Shown one piece after another: positions 1 to 8,846 of a stretch of DNA of 64,000 bases. Position numbers and translations under genes: made by a program. The first letter of the stretch is position 1; every line of letters begins with the position of its first letter. The DNA comes from Thiocapsa roseopersicina (GTDB taxonomy: Bacteria; Pseudomonadota; Gammaproteobacteria; Chromatiales; Chromatiaceae), in contig NZ_FNNZ01000006.1 of the NCBI RefSeq assembly GCF_900106925.1, positions 62,001-126,000 on the forward strand, written 5' to 3'. The notes under the pieces were generated by a model. That model saw only the letters and a list, made by a program, of their open reading frames with translations, was not told the DNA's origin and made no database searches.

Positions 1-266
1 TCGAAATCCCGGATCAGGGGCGCGAAGTCGACGCAGACGAGGCCTGCGCGGTCGTCGAGTCGGTCAAGGCCGCCTCCGACATCTATTCGCCGCTCGCAGG
101 CGAGGTCATCGAGTCCAACGCGCTCCTGAACGATAGCCCGGACGCGATCAACAACAGCCCCTACGACGAAGGCTGGATCTTCCGCCTCGCGCCGAACGAC
201 ATGACCGCGCTCGCCGGACTCCTGGATGCAGCCGCCTACCAGCAGGTCGTCGAGGAAGAGGCATAG
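1..266 (+). CDS. gcvH: Glycine cleavage system H protein, C-terminal part
   Basis: This is the lipoyl carrier of the glycine cleavage complex, which shuttles the aminomethyl intermediate between the P, T and L proteins. The window opens inside the gene; codons are in phase from base 3 and about 87 residues remain, roughly two thirds of a normal H protein. The lipoylation motif ESVKAASD is visible with the modified lysine encoded at 66-68, followed by the family-typical IYSPLAGEV and SPYDEGW stretches. It ends at TAG 264-266 and lies 250 bases upstream of gcvPA on the same strand, so it probably belongs to a gcv operon beginning outside the window. Identification is secure; the N-terminus and promoter are not visible. 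Confidence 0.95.
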   Translation, partial: EIPDQGREVDADEACAVVESVKAASDIYSPLAGEVIESNALLNDSPDAINNSPYDEGWIFRLAPNDMTALAGLLDAAAYQQVVEEEA

Positions 267-483
267 ACTGCGTTGGGTGGTTCGTGGACACGTCGTCACG
301 AACGCAATGTCGGGACGCAAGGGGCGACTTAAGTCGCCTCTACGCTCGGGTGGTCAAGCCGAGCAGGCACTGCAAACGACCGCACCGGCCGCGGTTCGGC
401 CGGGAACCTGAGTTACACTCAACACGCTTCGGTTTTTCGGCTTTCCGGTCGCTAAGCCACTGTTCACAAATTTGTTTCTAGCC

Positions 484-516
484 ACTCATCACTCATTACT
501 CATTACTCATCACTCT
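484..516 (+). repeat. Heptamer tandem repeat abutting the gcvPA start codon
   Basis: Four head-to-tail copies of ACTCATY (484-490, 491-497, 498-504, 505-511) and a partial fifth run directly into the ATG at 517. The array fills the position where a Shine-Dalgarno sequence would sit, and no purine-rich ribosome site is seen. The rest of the 267-516 gap shows no gene or clear promoter. Confidence 0.85.
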
Positions 517-1887
517 ATGCCCTTCGTACCCCACACCCCGGACGACATCGCCGCGATGCTCGACACCGTCGGCGTCGCCTCCATCGATGATCTGTTCGAC
601 GAGATCCCGGCCGAGCTTCAGATCGGGGAGCTCGCCGCCATCCCCGCCGGCATGGCCGAGATGGACATCGGCCGACTGATGCAGTCGCGCGCGCGCGCGG
701 ATGGTCAGCCGCTCTGCTTCATCGGCGCGGGTGCCTACGATCATCACATCCCGGCCGCCGTCTGGCAGATCGCCGGCCGCGGGGAGTTCTACAGCGCCTA
801 CACGCCCTATCAGGCAGAGGCCAGTCAAGGCACCCTGCAGCTGCTCTACGAGTTCCAGTCCATGATGGTCGCCTTGACCGGATTGGACGTCTCCAATGCC
901 TCGCTCTACGACGGCGCCTCGGGCTTGGCCGAGGCGGTCTTGATGGCCGTGCGCGCGAACCGCAAGGTCAAGTCCGAAAAGGTCCTCGTGCCGCGATCGC
1001 TGCATCCGGCCTATCGGCGCACGCTGCAGAGCATCGTCTCCCCCCAAGGCATCGAGCTGGTCGAGGTGCCGTTCGACCCGCGTGGCGGACACACCGCGAT
1101 CGAGGCACTGGCGGAGCAAGGCCCCTACGCCGCGCTCGTGGTCAATCAGCCCAACTTTTTCGGCGTGCTCGAAGATGTCGATGCCCTGACCGACTGGGCC
1201 CATGCCCGCGACGCCCTGGTCATCGGGGTCGTCAACCCGGTCGCGCTCGCCCTGCTCTCCCCGCCCGGCGACTGGGGCAAGGCGGGCGCCGATATCGCCT
1301 GCGGGGAGGCGCAGCCCTTGGGCATGCCGCTCGCCTCGGGCGGACCCTATGCCGGGTTCCTCTGCTGCCGTCAGGAGCTCGTGCGCCAACTGCCCGGGCG
1401 CATCGTCGGGCGCACGCTCGATCTCGACGGCAAGCCGGGCTTCACCCTGACCCTGCAGGCCCGCGAGCAGCACATCCGACGCAACAAGGCGACCTCGAAC
1501 ATCTGCACCAATCAAGGGCTGCTGGTCACCGCCGCGACCATCCACATGACGCTTCTGGGTGCCGAGGGTTTGGAGCGTGTCGCAGCGGCCTGTCATGCCA
1601 ACACCCGACGGCTCGCAGAGCTGCTGTCCGCGGTGCCGGGCGTGGAGCCCCTGTTCGACCGTCCGATCTTTCACGAACAGGCGCTGCGTCTGCCGGCGCC
1701 CACGGCGGACGTTCTCCGCTCGCTGGCCGCGCAGAATATATTGGGCGGATGCGATCTCGGCGCGGAGTATCCCGAGCTCGATCCCGCGATCCTGGTCTGC
1801 GCGACCGAGCTGAGAACGGAGGAAGAGATGCAGTCCTACGCAAGCAAGCTCGGGCGTATCATCGCCTCTCGAACGCAGGCACCATGA
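517..1887 (+). CDS. gcvPA: Glycine dehydrogenase (decarboxylating) subunit 1
   Basis: This is the N-terminal-half subunit of the two-part P protein, which decarboxylates glycine and passes the aminomethyl group to lipoyl-GcvH. The protein is 456 residues, normal for GcvPA, and starts [10 protein letters not shown]; the motifs [16 protein letters not shown], the glycine-rich GGPYAGF and RREQHIRR-type segment (here [16 protein letters not shown]) are characteristic. I chose the ATG at 517 because an in-frame start at 472 would translate the heptamer repeat and add 15 residues absent from the family. The PLP lysine is in the partner subunit, gcvPB, which here is separated from gcvPA by a repeat element and tpx rather than following directly. 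Confidence 0.95.
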   Translation: MPFVPHTPDDIAAMLDTVGVASIDDLFDEIPAELQIGELAAIPAGMAEMDIGRLMQSRARADGQPLCFIGAGAYDHHIPAAVWQIAGRGEFYSAYTPYQAEASQGTLQLLYEFQSMMVALTGLDVSNASLYDGASGLAEAVLMAVRANRKVKSEKVLVPRSLHPAYRRTLQSIVSPQGIELVEVPFDPRGGHTAIEALAEQGPYAALVVNQPNFFGVLEDVDALTDWAHARDALVIGVVNPVALALLSPPGDWGKAGADIACGEAQPLGMPLASGGPYAGFLCCRQELVRQLPGRIVGRTLDLDGKPGFTLTLQAREQHIRRNKATSNICTNQGLLVTAATIHMTLLGAEGLERVAAACHANTRRLAELLSAVPGVEPLFDRPIFHEQALRLPAPTADVLRSLAAQNILGGCDLGAEYPELDPAILVCATELRTEEEMQSYASKLGRIIASRTQAP

Positions 1888-1996
1888 TCGGCGGCACCAA
1901 AAAATTCAGCGGCGCCGCTTCAACGACCGACCCTGCCGGTCGGGCCGAGCGCAAACAAGTGATGATTCAGAAAGAAGATGAACACCTTGATGAACG

Positions 1997-2113
1997 CGTA
2001 GGATGGGTAGAGCGATAGCGAAACCCATCCTCCAAACCGCCGCGTTCTCGGGTTTCGGTCTGATGCCCATGGCGCGGGCTGGATGGGTTTCGCTTCGCTC
2101 TACCCATCCTACG
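1997..2113. repeat. REP/BIME-like palindromic element
   Basis: Two arms, 1997-2030 and 2081-2113, are inverted copies of each other that differ by one missing base. Each arm is also partly self-complementary, with GGATGGGTAGAGCG facing CGAAACCCATCC. About 50 bases separate the arms. The element sits in the 353-base gap between gcvPA and tpx, where I see no gene. Short reading frames across it are produced by the repeat itself. Similar GGATGGGT elements are common extragenic palindromes in gammaproteobacteria; their function is unknown. Confidence 0.85.
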
Positions 2114-2240
2114 TGTTGCGGTTGTTTTGAATCGTTCTTGAGGCCCAACAGACGAAGCGACGCCAGCCCTCAGACCGGGGGCACCGTGAGCACGACAGAC
2201 GCGAATCCGACATCCAACCACCAACGATCGGGACAGACTC

Positions 2241-2738
2241 ATGGCTCAAACAGCACTGCAAGGCAACCCCGTCCAGCTCTCCGGTGACCTGCCCGCCGTC
2301 GGCAGCACCGCACCCGACTTCAAGCTGGTCGACAAGGATCTCGGCGACAAGACATTGGCCGATTTCGCCGGCAAGAAGAAGCTGCTCAACATCGTGCCCA
2401 GTCTGGACACGCCGGTCTGTGCGACCTCGACCAAGCACTTCAACACGTCCATGGCCGGTAAATCCGACGCCGTCGCCTTGGTGATCTCTGCCGACCTGCC
2501 GTTCGCGATGGGCCGCTTCTGCGGGGCGGAAGGGATCGAGAACGTGGTTGCGCTCTCCATGATGCGCTCGCGCAGCTTTGCGAAGGACTACGGCGTGCTC
2601 ATCGAGGACGGACCGCTCGCCGGCATCACCGCCCGTGCCGTCGTGGTCCTGGATGCCGACAACACCGTGGTCTACACCCAGCTCGTGCCCGAGATCACCC
2701 AAGAGCCCGATTACGACGCGGCCTTAGCTGCACTCTGA
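2241..2738 (+). CDS. tpx: Thiol peroxidase (atypical 2-Cys peroxiredoxin)
   Basis: A cytoplasmic or periplasmic peroxiredoxin that reduces hydroperoxides using thioredoxin. The protein is 165 residues, close to E. coli Tpx. The peroxidatic cysteine lies in [15 protein letters not shown] (Cys60) and the resolving cysteine in GRFCGAEG (Cys94), the spacing expected for Tpx. No signal peptide is evident. The ATG at 2241 is preceded only by a weak purine stretch. It lies between gcvPA and gcvPB, an unexpected position; the palindromic element upstream suggests it may be transcribed on its own. No obvious regulatory site such as an OxyR box was recognised. Confidence 0.95.
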   Translation: MAQTALQGNPVQLSGDLPAVGSTAPDFKLVDKDLGDKTLADFAGKKKLLNIVPSLDTPVCATSTKHFNTSMAGKSDAVALVISADLPFAMGRFCGAEGIENVVALSMMRSRSFAKDYGVLIEDGPLAGITARAVVVLDADNTVVYTQLVPEITQEPDYDAALAAL

Positions 2739-2894
2739 GGCGCGTTCTTTCCGAATCGCAAAGGCGCGACCGCGTTTAGGATGGAGGCCGTGCTCGGCAC
2801 GACGACGGCGTCGCCGAGCCCCCGGACGCCGCCTCGCATCGCGCCGCTGCGCCTTTGCGGTTCCGACTCGATTCACACACCGAAGCCGACTGCC

Positions 2895-4364
2895 ATGCTG
2901 ATTCATGACCGCTCCCGACCCGGACGCCGCGCCAGCGCGCAGGCGCCGCTCGCCATGACCGAGGTCACGGACATTCCGGCGGCGCTGCGTCGTCGGAGCA
3001 GGCCAATCCTGCCGGAGGTCTCGGAGCTTCAGGCGGTACGCCACTACACACGGCTGTCGCAGAAGAACTTCTCGATCGACACCCATTTCTACCCGTTGGG
3101 CTCCTGTACCATGAAGTACAACCCGCGGGCCTGCAACACCTTGGCGATGTTGCCCGGATTTCTGGCGCGGCATCCGCTGGCACCCGAGTCCCACAGCCAG
3201 GGCTTCATGGCCTGCCTCTACGAGCTCCAAGAGATGCTCAAAGAGGTCACCGGGATGCACGCGGTCTCCCTGGCCCCCGCGGCCGGTGCACAAGGCGAGC
3301 TGGCCGGCGTGGCCATGATCCGCGCCTATCATCTGGCCCGCGGCGATCTCGCCCGCACCGAGATCCTGGTCCCCGACGCGGCACACGGCACCAACCCGGC
3401 CTCCGCGGTCATGTGCGGATTCAAGGTCCGCGAGATCCCGACCGGACCGGACGGCGACGTCGACCTCGCCGCGCTCGAGCAGGCCGTCGGGCCTCGGACC
3501 GCCGGCATCATGCTGACCAACCCGAGCACGGTCGGCGTGTTCGACCGCAACATCCAGGCGATCGCCGCGCGTGTCCATACGGCCGGCGGTCTGCTCTACT
3601 ACGACGGCGCCAATCTCAACGCCATCCTCGGCAAGGTGCGCCCGGGCGACATGGGCTTCGACGTCATCCACATGAACCTGCACAAGACCTTCTCCACGCC
3701 ACACGGCGGGGGCGGTCCGGGTGCCGGACCGGTCGGAGTCTCGACGCGCCTGGAGCCCTACCTTCCTGTCCCGCTGGTCGCCTTCGACGGGGAGGAGTAC
3801 CGCTGGCTCGCCGAGCACGAGCGCCCCGAAAGCATCGGGCGCCTCACCGCGTTCGGCGGCAACATGGGCATCCTGCTGCGCGCCTATATCTACGCGCGAC
3901 TGCTGGGACGCGAAGGGATGCGCCGCGTCTCCGAGTTCGCGACCCTGAACGCCAACTATCTGATGGCACGGCTCAAGGCCGCCGGCTTCGATGCCGCCTA
4001 CCCGCAACGTCGCGCCAGCCACGAGTTCATCATTACGCTCAAGCGCGAGTCGAAGGAGCTGGACGTCAATGCGATGGATTTCGCCAAGCGCCTGCTCGAC
4101 TACGGCTATCACGCACCGACCACCTACTTCCCGCTGCTGGTTCCCGAATGTCTGCTGATCGAGCCGACCGAGAGCGAGAGCAAGGAGGATCTCGACGGCT
4201 TCGTCGACGCTATGATCGCCATCAGGGAGGAGGCACAAACCAATCCCGAGTTGGTGAAGACCGCCCCCCACACCATGCCGGTGCGCCGACTCGACGACGT
4301 GCGCGCCGCGCGTCAGCTCGATCTCGCCTGGCAACCTCAAGGGCAGCAACAAGGATCCTCATGA
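2895..4364 (+). CDS. gcvPB: Glycine dehydrogenase (decarboxylating) subunit 2
   Basis: The PLP-binding half of the split P protein of glycine cleavage. The protein is 489 residues. The PLP lysine is in [15 protein letters not shown] (Lys264, codon 3684-3686), followed by the glycine-rich [23 protein letters not shown] and AHGTNPASA are also family signatures. I chose the ATG at 2895 ([12 protein letters not shown]), which matches the usual GcvPB N-terminus, over an in-frame start at 2781 that would add low-complexity sequence. The TGA overlaps the dgkA start as ATGA (4361-4364), so the two genes are probably translationally coupled. A long open frame on the opposite strand across this gene is a coding shadow. 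Confidence 0.95.
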   Translation: MLIHDRSRPGRRASAQAPLAMTEVTDIPAALRRRSRPILPEVSELQAVRHYTRLSQKNFSIDTHFYPLGSCTMKYNPRACNTLAMLPGFLARHPLAPESHSQGFMACLYELQEMLKEVTGMHAVSLAPAAGAQGELAGVAMIRAYHLARGDLARTEILVPDAAHGTNPASAVMCGFKVREIPTGPDGDVDLAALEQAVGPRTAGIMLTNPSTVGVFDRNIQAIAARVHTAGGLLYYDGANLNAILGKVRPGDMGFDVIHMNLHKTFSTPHGGGGPGAGPVGVSTRLEPYLPVPLVAFDGEEYRWLAEHERPESIGRLTAFGGNMGILLRAYIYARLLGREGMRRVSEFATLNANYLMARLKAAGFDAAYPQRRASHEFIITLKRESKELDVNAMDFAKRLLDYGYHAPTTYFPLLVPECLLIEPTESESKEDLDGFVDAMIAIREEAQTNPELVKTAPHTMPVRRLDDVRAARQLDLAWQPQGQQQGSS

Positions 4365-4732
4365 CCAAAGGAAAATCCAAGGGCTGGCGGCGGGTTGTCT
4401 ACGCCTTCGGCTACTCGATGAAGGGGTTCAAGGCGTGTTTCGAGCTCGAGGAGGCCTTCCGCCAGGAGGTCTTCCTGCTGATTCCGCTCATCCCGCTCGG
4501 GGTGTGGCTCGGCGACTCCGCAGTGGAGCGCGCCATGCTCGTCGGCAGCCTGCTCATCGTCCCCATCGTCGAGCTGCTGAACTCGGCGATCGAGGCGAAT
4601 GTCGATCGTGTCGGCATGGAGCGCAACGAGCTCTCGGCGCGTGCCAAAGACATCGCCTCCGCAGCGGTCTTTTCGAGTATCGTGTTTGCCGTTGTCGTTT
4701 GGGCGCTGATCCTGATTCCGAAGCTGTTCTGA
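4361..4732 (+). CDS. dgkA: Diacylglycerol kinase (prokaryotic type)
   Basis: Small integral membrane kinase that phosphorylates diacylglycerol released by periplasmic glucan or lipid A modification, returning it to phospholipid synthesis. The protein is 123 residues with three predicted membrane helices. Recognisable motifs are the amphipathic N-terminus ending in [16 protein letters not shown] and the catalytic/ATP region [14 protein letters not shown] with the following [11 protein letters not shown], all hallmarks of bacterial DgkA. It begins inside the gcvPB stop codon, which argues for coupled translation. Nothing links it functionally to glycine cleavage. Recycling of diacylglycerol would fit a strain that modifies its envelope glycans heavily, but that is inference. 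Confidence 0.95.
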   Translation: MTKGKSKGWRRVVYAFGYSMKGFKACFELEEAFRQEVFLLIPLIPLGVWLGDSAVERAMLVGSLLIVPIVELLNSAIEANVDRVGMERNELSARAKDIASAAVFSSIVFAVVVWALILIPKLF

Positions 4733-4761
4733 TGCGGCAGGATTTCGAAGACGCGATGCAC

Positions 4762-4793
4762 CCCGATCGCCCGATCGCCCGATCGCCCGATCG
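4762..4793. repeat. Octamer tandem repeat (CCCGATCG x4)
   Basis: Four perfect head-to-tail copies of CCCGATCG lie between dgkA and the membrane protein gene at 4857. The unit contains the palindrome CGATCG. The array ends 63 bases before the next ATG. It could vary in length by slippage; no function is evident. Confidence 0.85.
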
Positions 4794-4856
4794 CCGATGT
4801 CATTCATTCGCCAGCGCGCAAGCTGATGTCTTGAAGGAATACAAGGACCCGTCACC

Positions 4857-6338
4857 ATGTTCGTCATCGAAAATCCGTCGGCCAACCGATCCTATACATC
4901 TTTCGTCTTATTGTTTTCGATGCTGCTGTGCGCAATCGCTGCCGCCTACGGCGCTTACGCACTGCGCGGCCTCCACGCCGACGGGGCCTTTCATCTGCTG
5001 AGTCTCGCGACCGGCGAGAAGTTTCTCTTTTGGGAGACGCCACGCAACGCGTCCTACGCCTTGCATCAGTGGGCCACGATCCTCGCCATGAAACTAGGCA
5101 TCGACGACCTGGTCGTTTTGGCGCGCATTCACGGCCTGACGATGTTGATGACACCGATCGTCTTTGTCGCACTCTCCTATTTCGTCCTCCCGAAAGAGTA
5201 CAAACATCTCTTCATCTTCCCGGTGTTCTACTATCTCGCCGGCGTCATGGCCGGCGCTTTCTCCGCAATCGGAGAGGCGCAGCTCGCCGGGAGCTATTTC
5301 TGGCTCCTCTTCTTTACGATCTTGTTTTTCCGGACCGGGCTCTTCACCAATCTCCTCGTCTTTGCACTCGCACTACCGATCTTCGTCATCCACGAAACCT
5401 TCGTTCTGATGGCGCCGTTCCTTGCGCTGGCAGGGCTCTACCGATTATTTCGATCGAAGAGTACCGGCGACCGCCTCTATTTCGCTGCCCTGACCGCACT
5501 CTTGATCGCCGTCACGGTCGTGGTTCTCTCATTCATCTTGGTCCCGAAATCAGAATATTACGAGAGCCGCTCTCTGTCGTACTTCTCCACCATCACATCG
5601 CTGGCATTCATCCGGAGCTACGGCTACTACAATCCACCTGCAATCCTCGGCCTGATCGCCGGCTTCATCCTGCTCGTCGGGGTCTATGCGACACGCCGCG
5701 GAATGGTGAAGGTCCAGCGGATTCTGTGGGTGGTCATCGCACTAGCCGCGCTCCTCATCGCACTCTCTCCGCTGATTTCCGAACGGGCACTCTCCGCCAA
5801 GCTGCAGTTCGACGCGAGAAGCTATGGCCCTATCCTGATCCCGCCGTTGGTGCTTTTGATGGCGGTTGTCTCGCTTCGCGCGGCCCAAACCAAGGCCTAT
5901 ATCGAGTCCGGTTTCGTCGCGGGTGTGGTGCTTGCGCTCGCACTCGGACAGGTCGGCTGGAATGTCGCTGCAACGAACGAGTGGCGGCATTACATCGCGA
6001 GCTTTCGCGGCCTCTTGGATGACCATCGCGGCCTTCTCTCTCACGAGCAGGCCCTCGCCGAGCTCTCCCCCGAATCCGGGCGCCAACTTGTGAACATGAG
6101 CTGGGGTTGGACCTATCCGACCATGAGCGTGCTCCTGGCCGAGCAGGGCAAGGTGCAGACGATCATCGCGAATCCCGATGCGGGAGAGGATGCCTGGGAA
6201 CCGTTCGACCCCAAGACACTGAGCGACGAGCTCCTGAACAGCCATCGACTGGATTTCTCCGCCTATTTGAGCGCTCTGGCGGAGCAGCAAGCGCGGAGTC
6301 CCGAATCGGCGGACCCCATTAAACCGCGCCCAGAGTGA
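4857..6338 (+). CDS. Multi-pass membrane protein of unknown function
   Basis: A 493-residue hydrophobic protein with roughly ten predicted membrane helices. Its N-terminal part has an acidic motif after the first helix (LHADGAFHLL), an arrangement also seen in GT-C type lipid-linked glycosyltransferases, and a more hydrophilic C-terminal segment follows the last helix from about residue 370. I do not recognise the family; a GT-C-like glycosyltransferase or other envelope protein is possible but not shown. It starts at the ATG at 4857, just after the octamer repeat. It is convergent with gtrA and its last codons (IKPRPE) contain one copy of the AAACCGCGCC motif repeated in the following gap. 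Confidence 0.6.
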   Translation: MFVIENPSANRSYTSFVLLFSMLLCAIAAAYGAYALRGLHADGAFHLLSLATGEKFLFWETPRNASYALHQWATILAMKLGIDDLVVLARIHGLTMLMTPIVFVALSYFVLPKEYKHLFIFPVFYYLAGVMAGAFSAIGEAQLAGSYFWLLFFTILFFRTGLFTNLLVFALALPIFVIHETFVLMAPFLALAGLYRLFRSKSTGDRLYFAALTALLIAVTVVVLSFILVPKSEYYESRSLSYFSTITSLAFIRSYGYYNPPAILGLIAGFILLVGVYATRRGMVKVQRILWVVIALAALLIALSPLISERALSAKLQFDARSYGPILIPPLVLLMAVVSLRAAQTKAYIESGFVAGVVLALALGQVGWNVAATNEWRHYIASFRGLLDDHRGLLSHEQALAELSPESGRQLVNMSWGWTYPTMSVLLAEQGKVQTIIANPDAGEDAWEPFDPKTLSDELLNSHRLDFSAYLSALAEQQARSPESADPIKPRPE

Positions 6339-6510
6339 TATGCGACGTTTTCATGTTGTGTCGGGCTCAAGGATTTTTTCGACCTTTTCAATGCGCGGTT
6401 TAAAAGTTAATCTTTTAATACCTTAAACCGCGCCAGCTCCGACAGTTGTCGGAGCTGGCGCGGCCAAGCCAAAACCACACACGACGCATGCCGCACCGGG
6501 CGCGGTTTAA
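6318..6510. repeat. Nested palindromes with repeated TTAAACCGCGC motif
   Basis: TTAAACCGCGC-type motifs occur in alternating orientation at about 6318-6330, 6393-6403 (inverted), 6423-6433 and 6500-6510 (inverted). The 6393-6433 pair encloses a smaller AAAAGTTAATCTTTT palindrome. Between 6428 and 6463 lies a perfect 17-base inverted repeat with a two-base loop, a very stable hairpin. The stop regions of both convergent genes lie in the outer copies. The block probably terminates transcription from both sides, but it lacks a clean T tract and looks like an extragenic repeat element. Confidence 0.75.
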
Positions 6511-6914
6511 GCCGGATCCGGCCGAATCAACCGATACACCAGCCGAGATGCCGCAAAATTAAAGAGGGTCGTAAAGCCGATCGTAATCAGGATGCCGAAA
6601 CGCGGATTCATCCCGAATGCGGTCAGCTCGTTCAAGAGAAGACCGCCGATCAGGAGACTTGCGAGATAAATGGCGACCGTGGATGCGGCACGCCACGCCG
6701 TCGCGGTGCTGCCTTTGAAGACATAGCGCGGGAAAGCCACCAGCAGGACCGCCAAACCGATCGCCCAAGACAGATAATAGGAGATCAAAGGCGATAGCCA
6801 AAACAGCAGCAGCTGGAAGACAACAAGGGTAAACAGCGTATTGCCTGCCCCGACGATGACAAACCGCAAACCATCGCCGATCAGACCGTGCCCGCCCAAA
6901 AGCCGCTTCATCAT
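6507..6914 (-). CDS. GtrA-family membrane protein
   Basis: A 135-residue protein with four predicted membrane helices matching the GtrA family, whose members are thought to flip polyprenyl-linked glucose or a similar donor across the inner membrane. LRFVIVGAGNTLFTLVVF at the N-terminus and TTLFNFAASRLVYR at the C-terminus are typical. It is the last gene of the minus-strand glycan operon, overlapping the previous gene by four bases (ATGA, 6911-6914). A GtrB-like glycosyltransferase lies two genes upstream, so the pair may transfer one sugar to a surface glycan from a lipid carrier. The stop codon lies in the palindromic block. Confidence 0.85.
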   Translation of the reverse strand: MMKRLLGGHGLIGDGLRFVIVGAGNTLFTLVVFQLLLFWLSPLISYYLSWAIGLAVLLVAFPRYVFKGSTATAWRAASTVAIYLASLLIGGLLLNELTAFGMNPRFGILITIGFTTLFNFAASRLVYRLIRPDPA

Positions 6915-7885
6915 GTCGGTGATTCAAGCGCGGTCACCAGACGCAAAAACTCGTCGTAATCACGAATGTATTCATTCGACTCGTAGTCGTGCGACGCAAA
7001 CACCGCCAAGACCGCATCGGCGGAGAAGCGGTACTGGATGCCCCAGACCAGGGGCGGGATGAGGAGACCAACCCCAGGGTGATCGAGCCGGATCTCCTGT
7101 CGCTCCACACCGTCATCTACGACCACCGACAGGCCGCCGTTGAGGGCTACGAGGAACTGCGCGCATTCGCGATGTGCGTGCTCGCCGCGCACGTGATCGT
7201 TCGGGACATGGTAGACAAAGAAGACACGTTTCGGCGAAAACGGCAGATGCTGATCGAATTGGGCGACCATCAGATCGCCGCGCAGGTCATTGAAGACCGG
7301 CAATTGCACCAGGGTGCACCCGTTGACCGAAAGCTCAGGCAGACCATCGACGGCGAGGCGGCTCGCCTCCAGGACCGATAACGTGCCGAGACGCGCCTGC
7401 TTGGTCTCGGACGCCGATTGATAGCCGATGATCTGCGCCGGGTTGCCGGCAACGACGGCGTTCGGCGGGACCGACCGAGTCACTACAGCACCGGCACCCA
7501 CCATGGCACGCTTTCCGATCGTCAAACCCGGCAGGATGGTCGCATTCGCGCCGATCGAGGCGCCATCCTCGATGGTCGTCACCGCAAAGCTGTCCGGATA
7601 ACGCTTGGAGCGCGGAAACCGATCGTTGGTAAAGGTCGCGTTCGGGCCGATGAAGACATCGTCGCCCACTCGAATGCCATCCCAAAGCTGCACGCCGCTT
7701 TTGATCGTGACGCGGTCGCCGAGGCTGACATCGTTCTCGATGAAGACGTGATCGCAGATGTTGCACTCGCTGCCGACGCGCGCACCCGGAAGGACATGGG
7801 AAAAGGCCCAAATACGGGTTCCCGCGCCGACCGTACTGCTTTCGCAGATCCCGGCCGGATGAACGAAATAGGCTTGCTCAGTCAT
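6911..7885 (-). CDS. Fused sugar N-acyltransferase and dTDP-hexose 3,4-ketoisomerase
   Basis: This 324-residue protein joins two nucleotide-sugar enzymes. Residues about 5-170 form a left-handed beta-helix of hexapeptide repeats (for example IGANATILPGLTIGKRAMVG), as in FdtC/WbpD-type acetyltransferases. Residues about 190-320 match the FdtA/WxcM cupin family, with FNDLRGDL, VPNDHVRGEHAHRECAQFLV and LIPPLVWGIQY. Together with the aminotransferase two genes upstream, these activities would convert dTDP-4-keto-6-deoxyglucose to a 3-acetamido-3,6-dideoxyhexose (Fuc3NAc or Qui3NAc type). The product and stereochemistry cannot be read from sequence. It overlaps its neighbours by 8 and 4 bases, so it is embedded in one operon. 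WxcM-type fusions of this kind are known. Confidence 0.88.
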   Translation of the reverse strand: MTEQAYFVHPAGICESSTVGAGTRIWAFSHVLPGARVGSECNICDHVFIENDVSLGDRVTIKSGVQLWDGIRVGDDVFIGPNATFTNDRFPRSKRYPDSFAVTTIEDGASIGANATILPGLTIGKRAMVGAGAVVTRSVPPNAVVAGNPAQIIGYQSASETKQARLGTLSVLEASRLAVDGLPELSVNGCTLVQLPVFNDLRGDLMVAQFDQHLPFSPKRVFFVYHVPNDHVRGEHAHRECAQFLVALNGGLSVVVDDGVERQEIRLDHPGVGLLIPPLVWGIQYRFSADAVLAVFASHDYESNEYIRDYDEFLRLVTALESPT

Positions 7886-8846
7886 GAGGCTGGCCCTCGA
7901 TTCGACCTTGAAAATCCTGCTCGTCCGACACCAGGCTGAGTGGCCGGTGCTTGGTGTTCTCCAGGGTGCGCCACAGATAACATCCCATCAAGCCTTGCGA
8001 AAACAGAGTGAAACTCCCCATGATCAAAATGGTGAGCATGACGGGCGTATAACCCGCCACCTCGATCCAGCCCAGCATCTTCGCGATCAGGATCAGCAGC
8101 GACAGCAGCAACGAGAAGAGAATCCCGATGATGCCGGTCCACAGCAGGACCATGACCGGAAGATCCGAGTAGGAAAAGATGCTGTCGAGCATGTAATTGA
8201 AGCGGCGCCTGAATGACCAGGCACTCTTGCCTTTCTCGCGTGCCAGCCGTGTATAGGTCGCGAACTTGCGCCGAAATCCCACCCAGAACAATTGGGCGAC
8301 GAGCGAGCTGTTGCTTTCTTCGATGCGCAGGAGCGCATCGCGCACCTTCTGATTACAGGCGAAGACATCGACCCCGCCCCGCGGCACATCGGGCAGGACG
8401 AAGCGCCGGTAAAAGCCCCAAAACAGATTCGACAGGAGCTTGCTGGTCGCATGATCGTGACGCTCGGCGCGATGACCGAAGACCACGTCGGCCTCGTCCC
8501 GCTTGAGGATCTCGAAGAAGGAGAAGACCAGCTCGGGCGGCTCCTGCAGATCGGCGGCCATCGCCGCAAATCGCTCGCCACGCGCATGCACGAGACCCGT
8601 TCGTATGGCCGCGAAGGATCCGAAGTTTCGACTATGCGACACTAGTCGCGACGGAAAGGGACAACCCGCCAGCGCATCGCGCAGCAATTCGCCCGAACGA
8701 TCGGGCGATCCGTCGACGACGAAGACGACCTCGGTCTTGCCTTCGATCGACGCGGTGAGGGTTTCCAGCGCCTTCAGGAGATCCGGAACATTCTCCTCGT
8801 TACGGTAAACCGGGATGACGATGGATTGGTCAATGGGCTGCGGCAT
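7878..8846 (-). CDS. GtrB/DPM1-like membrane glycosyltransferase (GT2)
   Basis: A 322-residue GT2 enzyme of the type that transfers a sugar from a nucleotide donor to undecaprenyl phosphate. The GT-A domain (about residues 1-230) has SIVIPVYRNEENV, VVFVVDGSPDRSGELL and AAMAADLQEPPEL, where the DLQ replaces a classic DXD as in many GtrB/ArnC-like proteins. Two C-terminal membrane helices follow at about 235-290. Coupled with the GtrA protein at the end of the operon, it likely makes and helps present a lipid-linked sugar for attachment to a surface glycan. Its start overlaps the aminotransferase end by 17 bases. Confidence 0.87.
   Translation of the reverse strand: MPQPIDQSIVIPVYRNEENVPDLLKALETLTASIEGKTEVVFVVDGSPDRSGELLRDALAGCPFPSRLVSHSRNFGSFAAIRTGLVHARGERFAAMAADLQEPPELVFSFFEILKRDEADVVFGHRAERHDHATSKLLSNLFWGFYRRFVLPDVPRGGVDVFACNQKVRDALLRIEESNSSLVAQLFWVGFRRKFATYTRLAREKGKSAWSFRRRFNYMLDSIFSYSDLPVMVLLWTGIIGILFSLLLSLLILIAKMLGWIEVAGYTPVMLTILIMGSFTLFSQGLMGCYLWRTLENTKHRPLSLVSDEQDFQGRIEGQPHD

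Noticed and set aside
484-516. CRISPR array
   Set aside because: Units are seven bases with no spacers; this is a simple tandem repeat. No CRISPR array or cas gene was seen anywhere in the window.
267-516. Glycine riboswitch before gcvPA
   Set aside because: No aptamer-like conserved core is visible; such a switch would more likely precede the first gcv gene, outside the window.
2724-4352. 542-residue open frame opposite gcvPB
   Set aside because: It mirrors the codon pattern of gcvPB, has no recognisable domain and runs wholly antisense to a certain gene.
4762-4793. HIP1-like octamer cluster
   Set aside because: The unit is CCCGATCG, not GCGATCGC, and the copies are tandem rather than dispersed.
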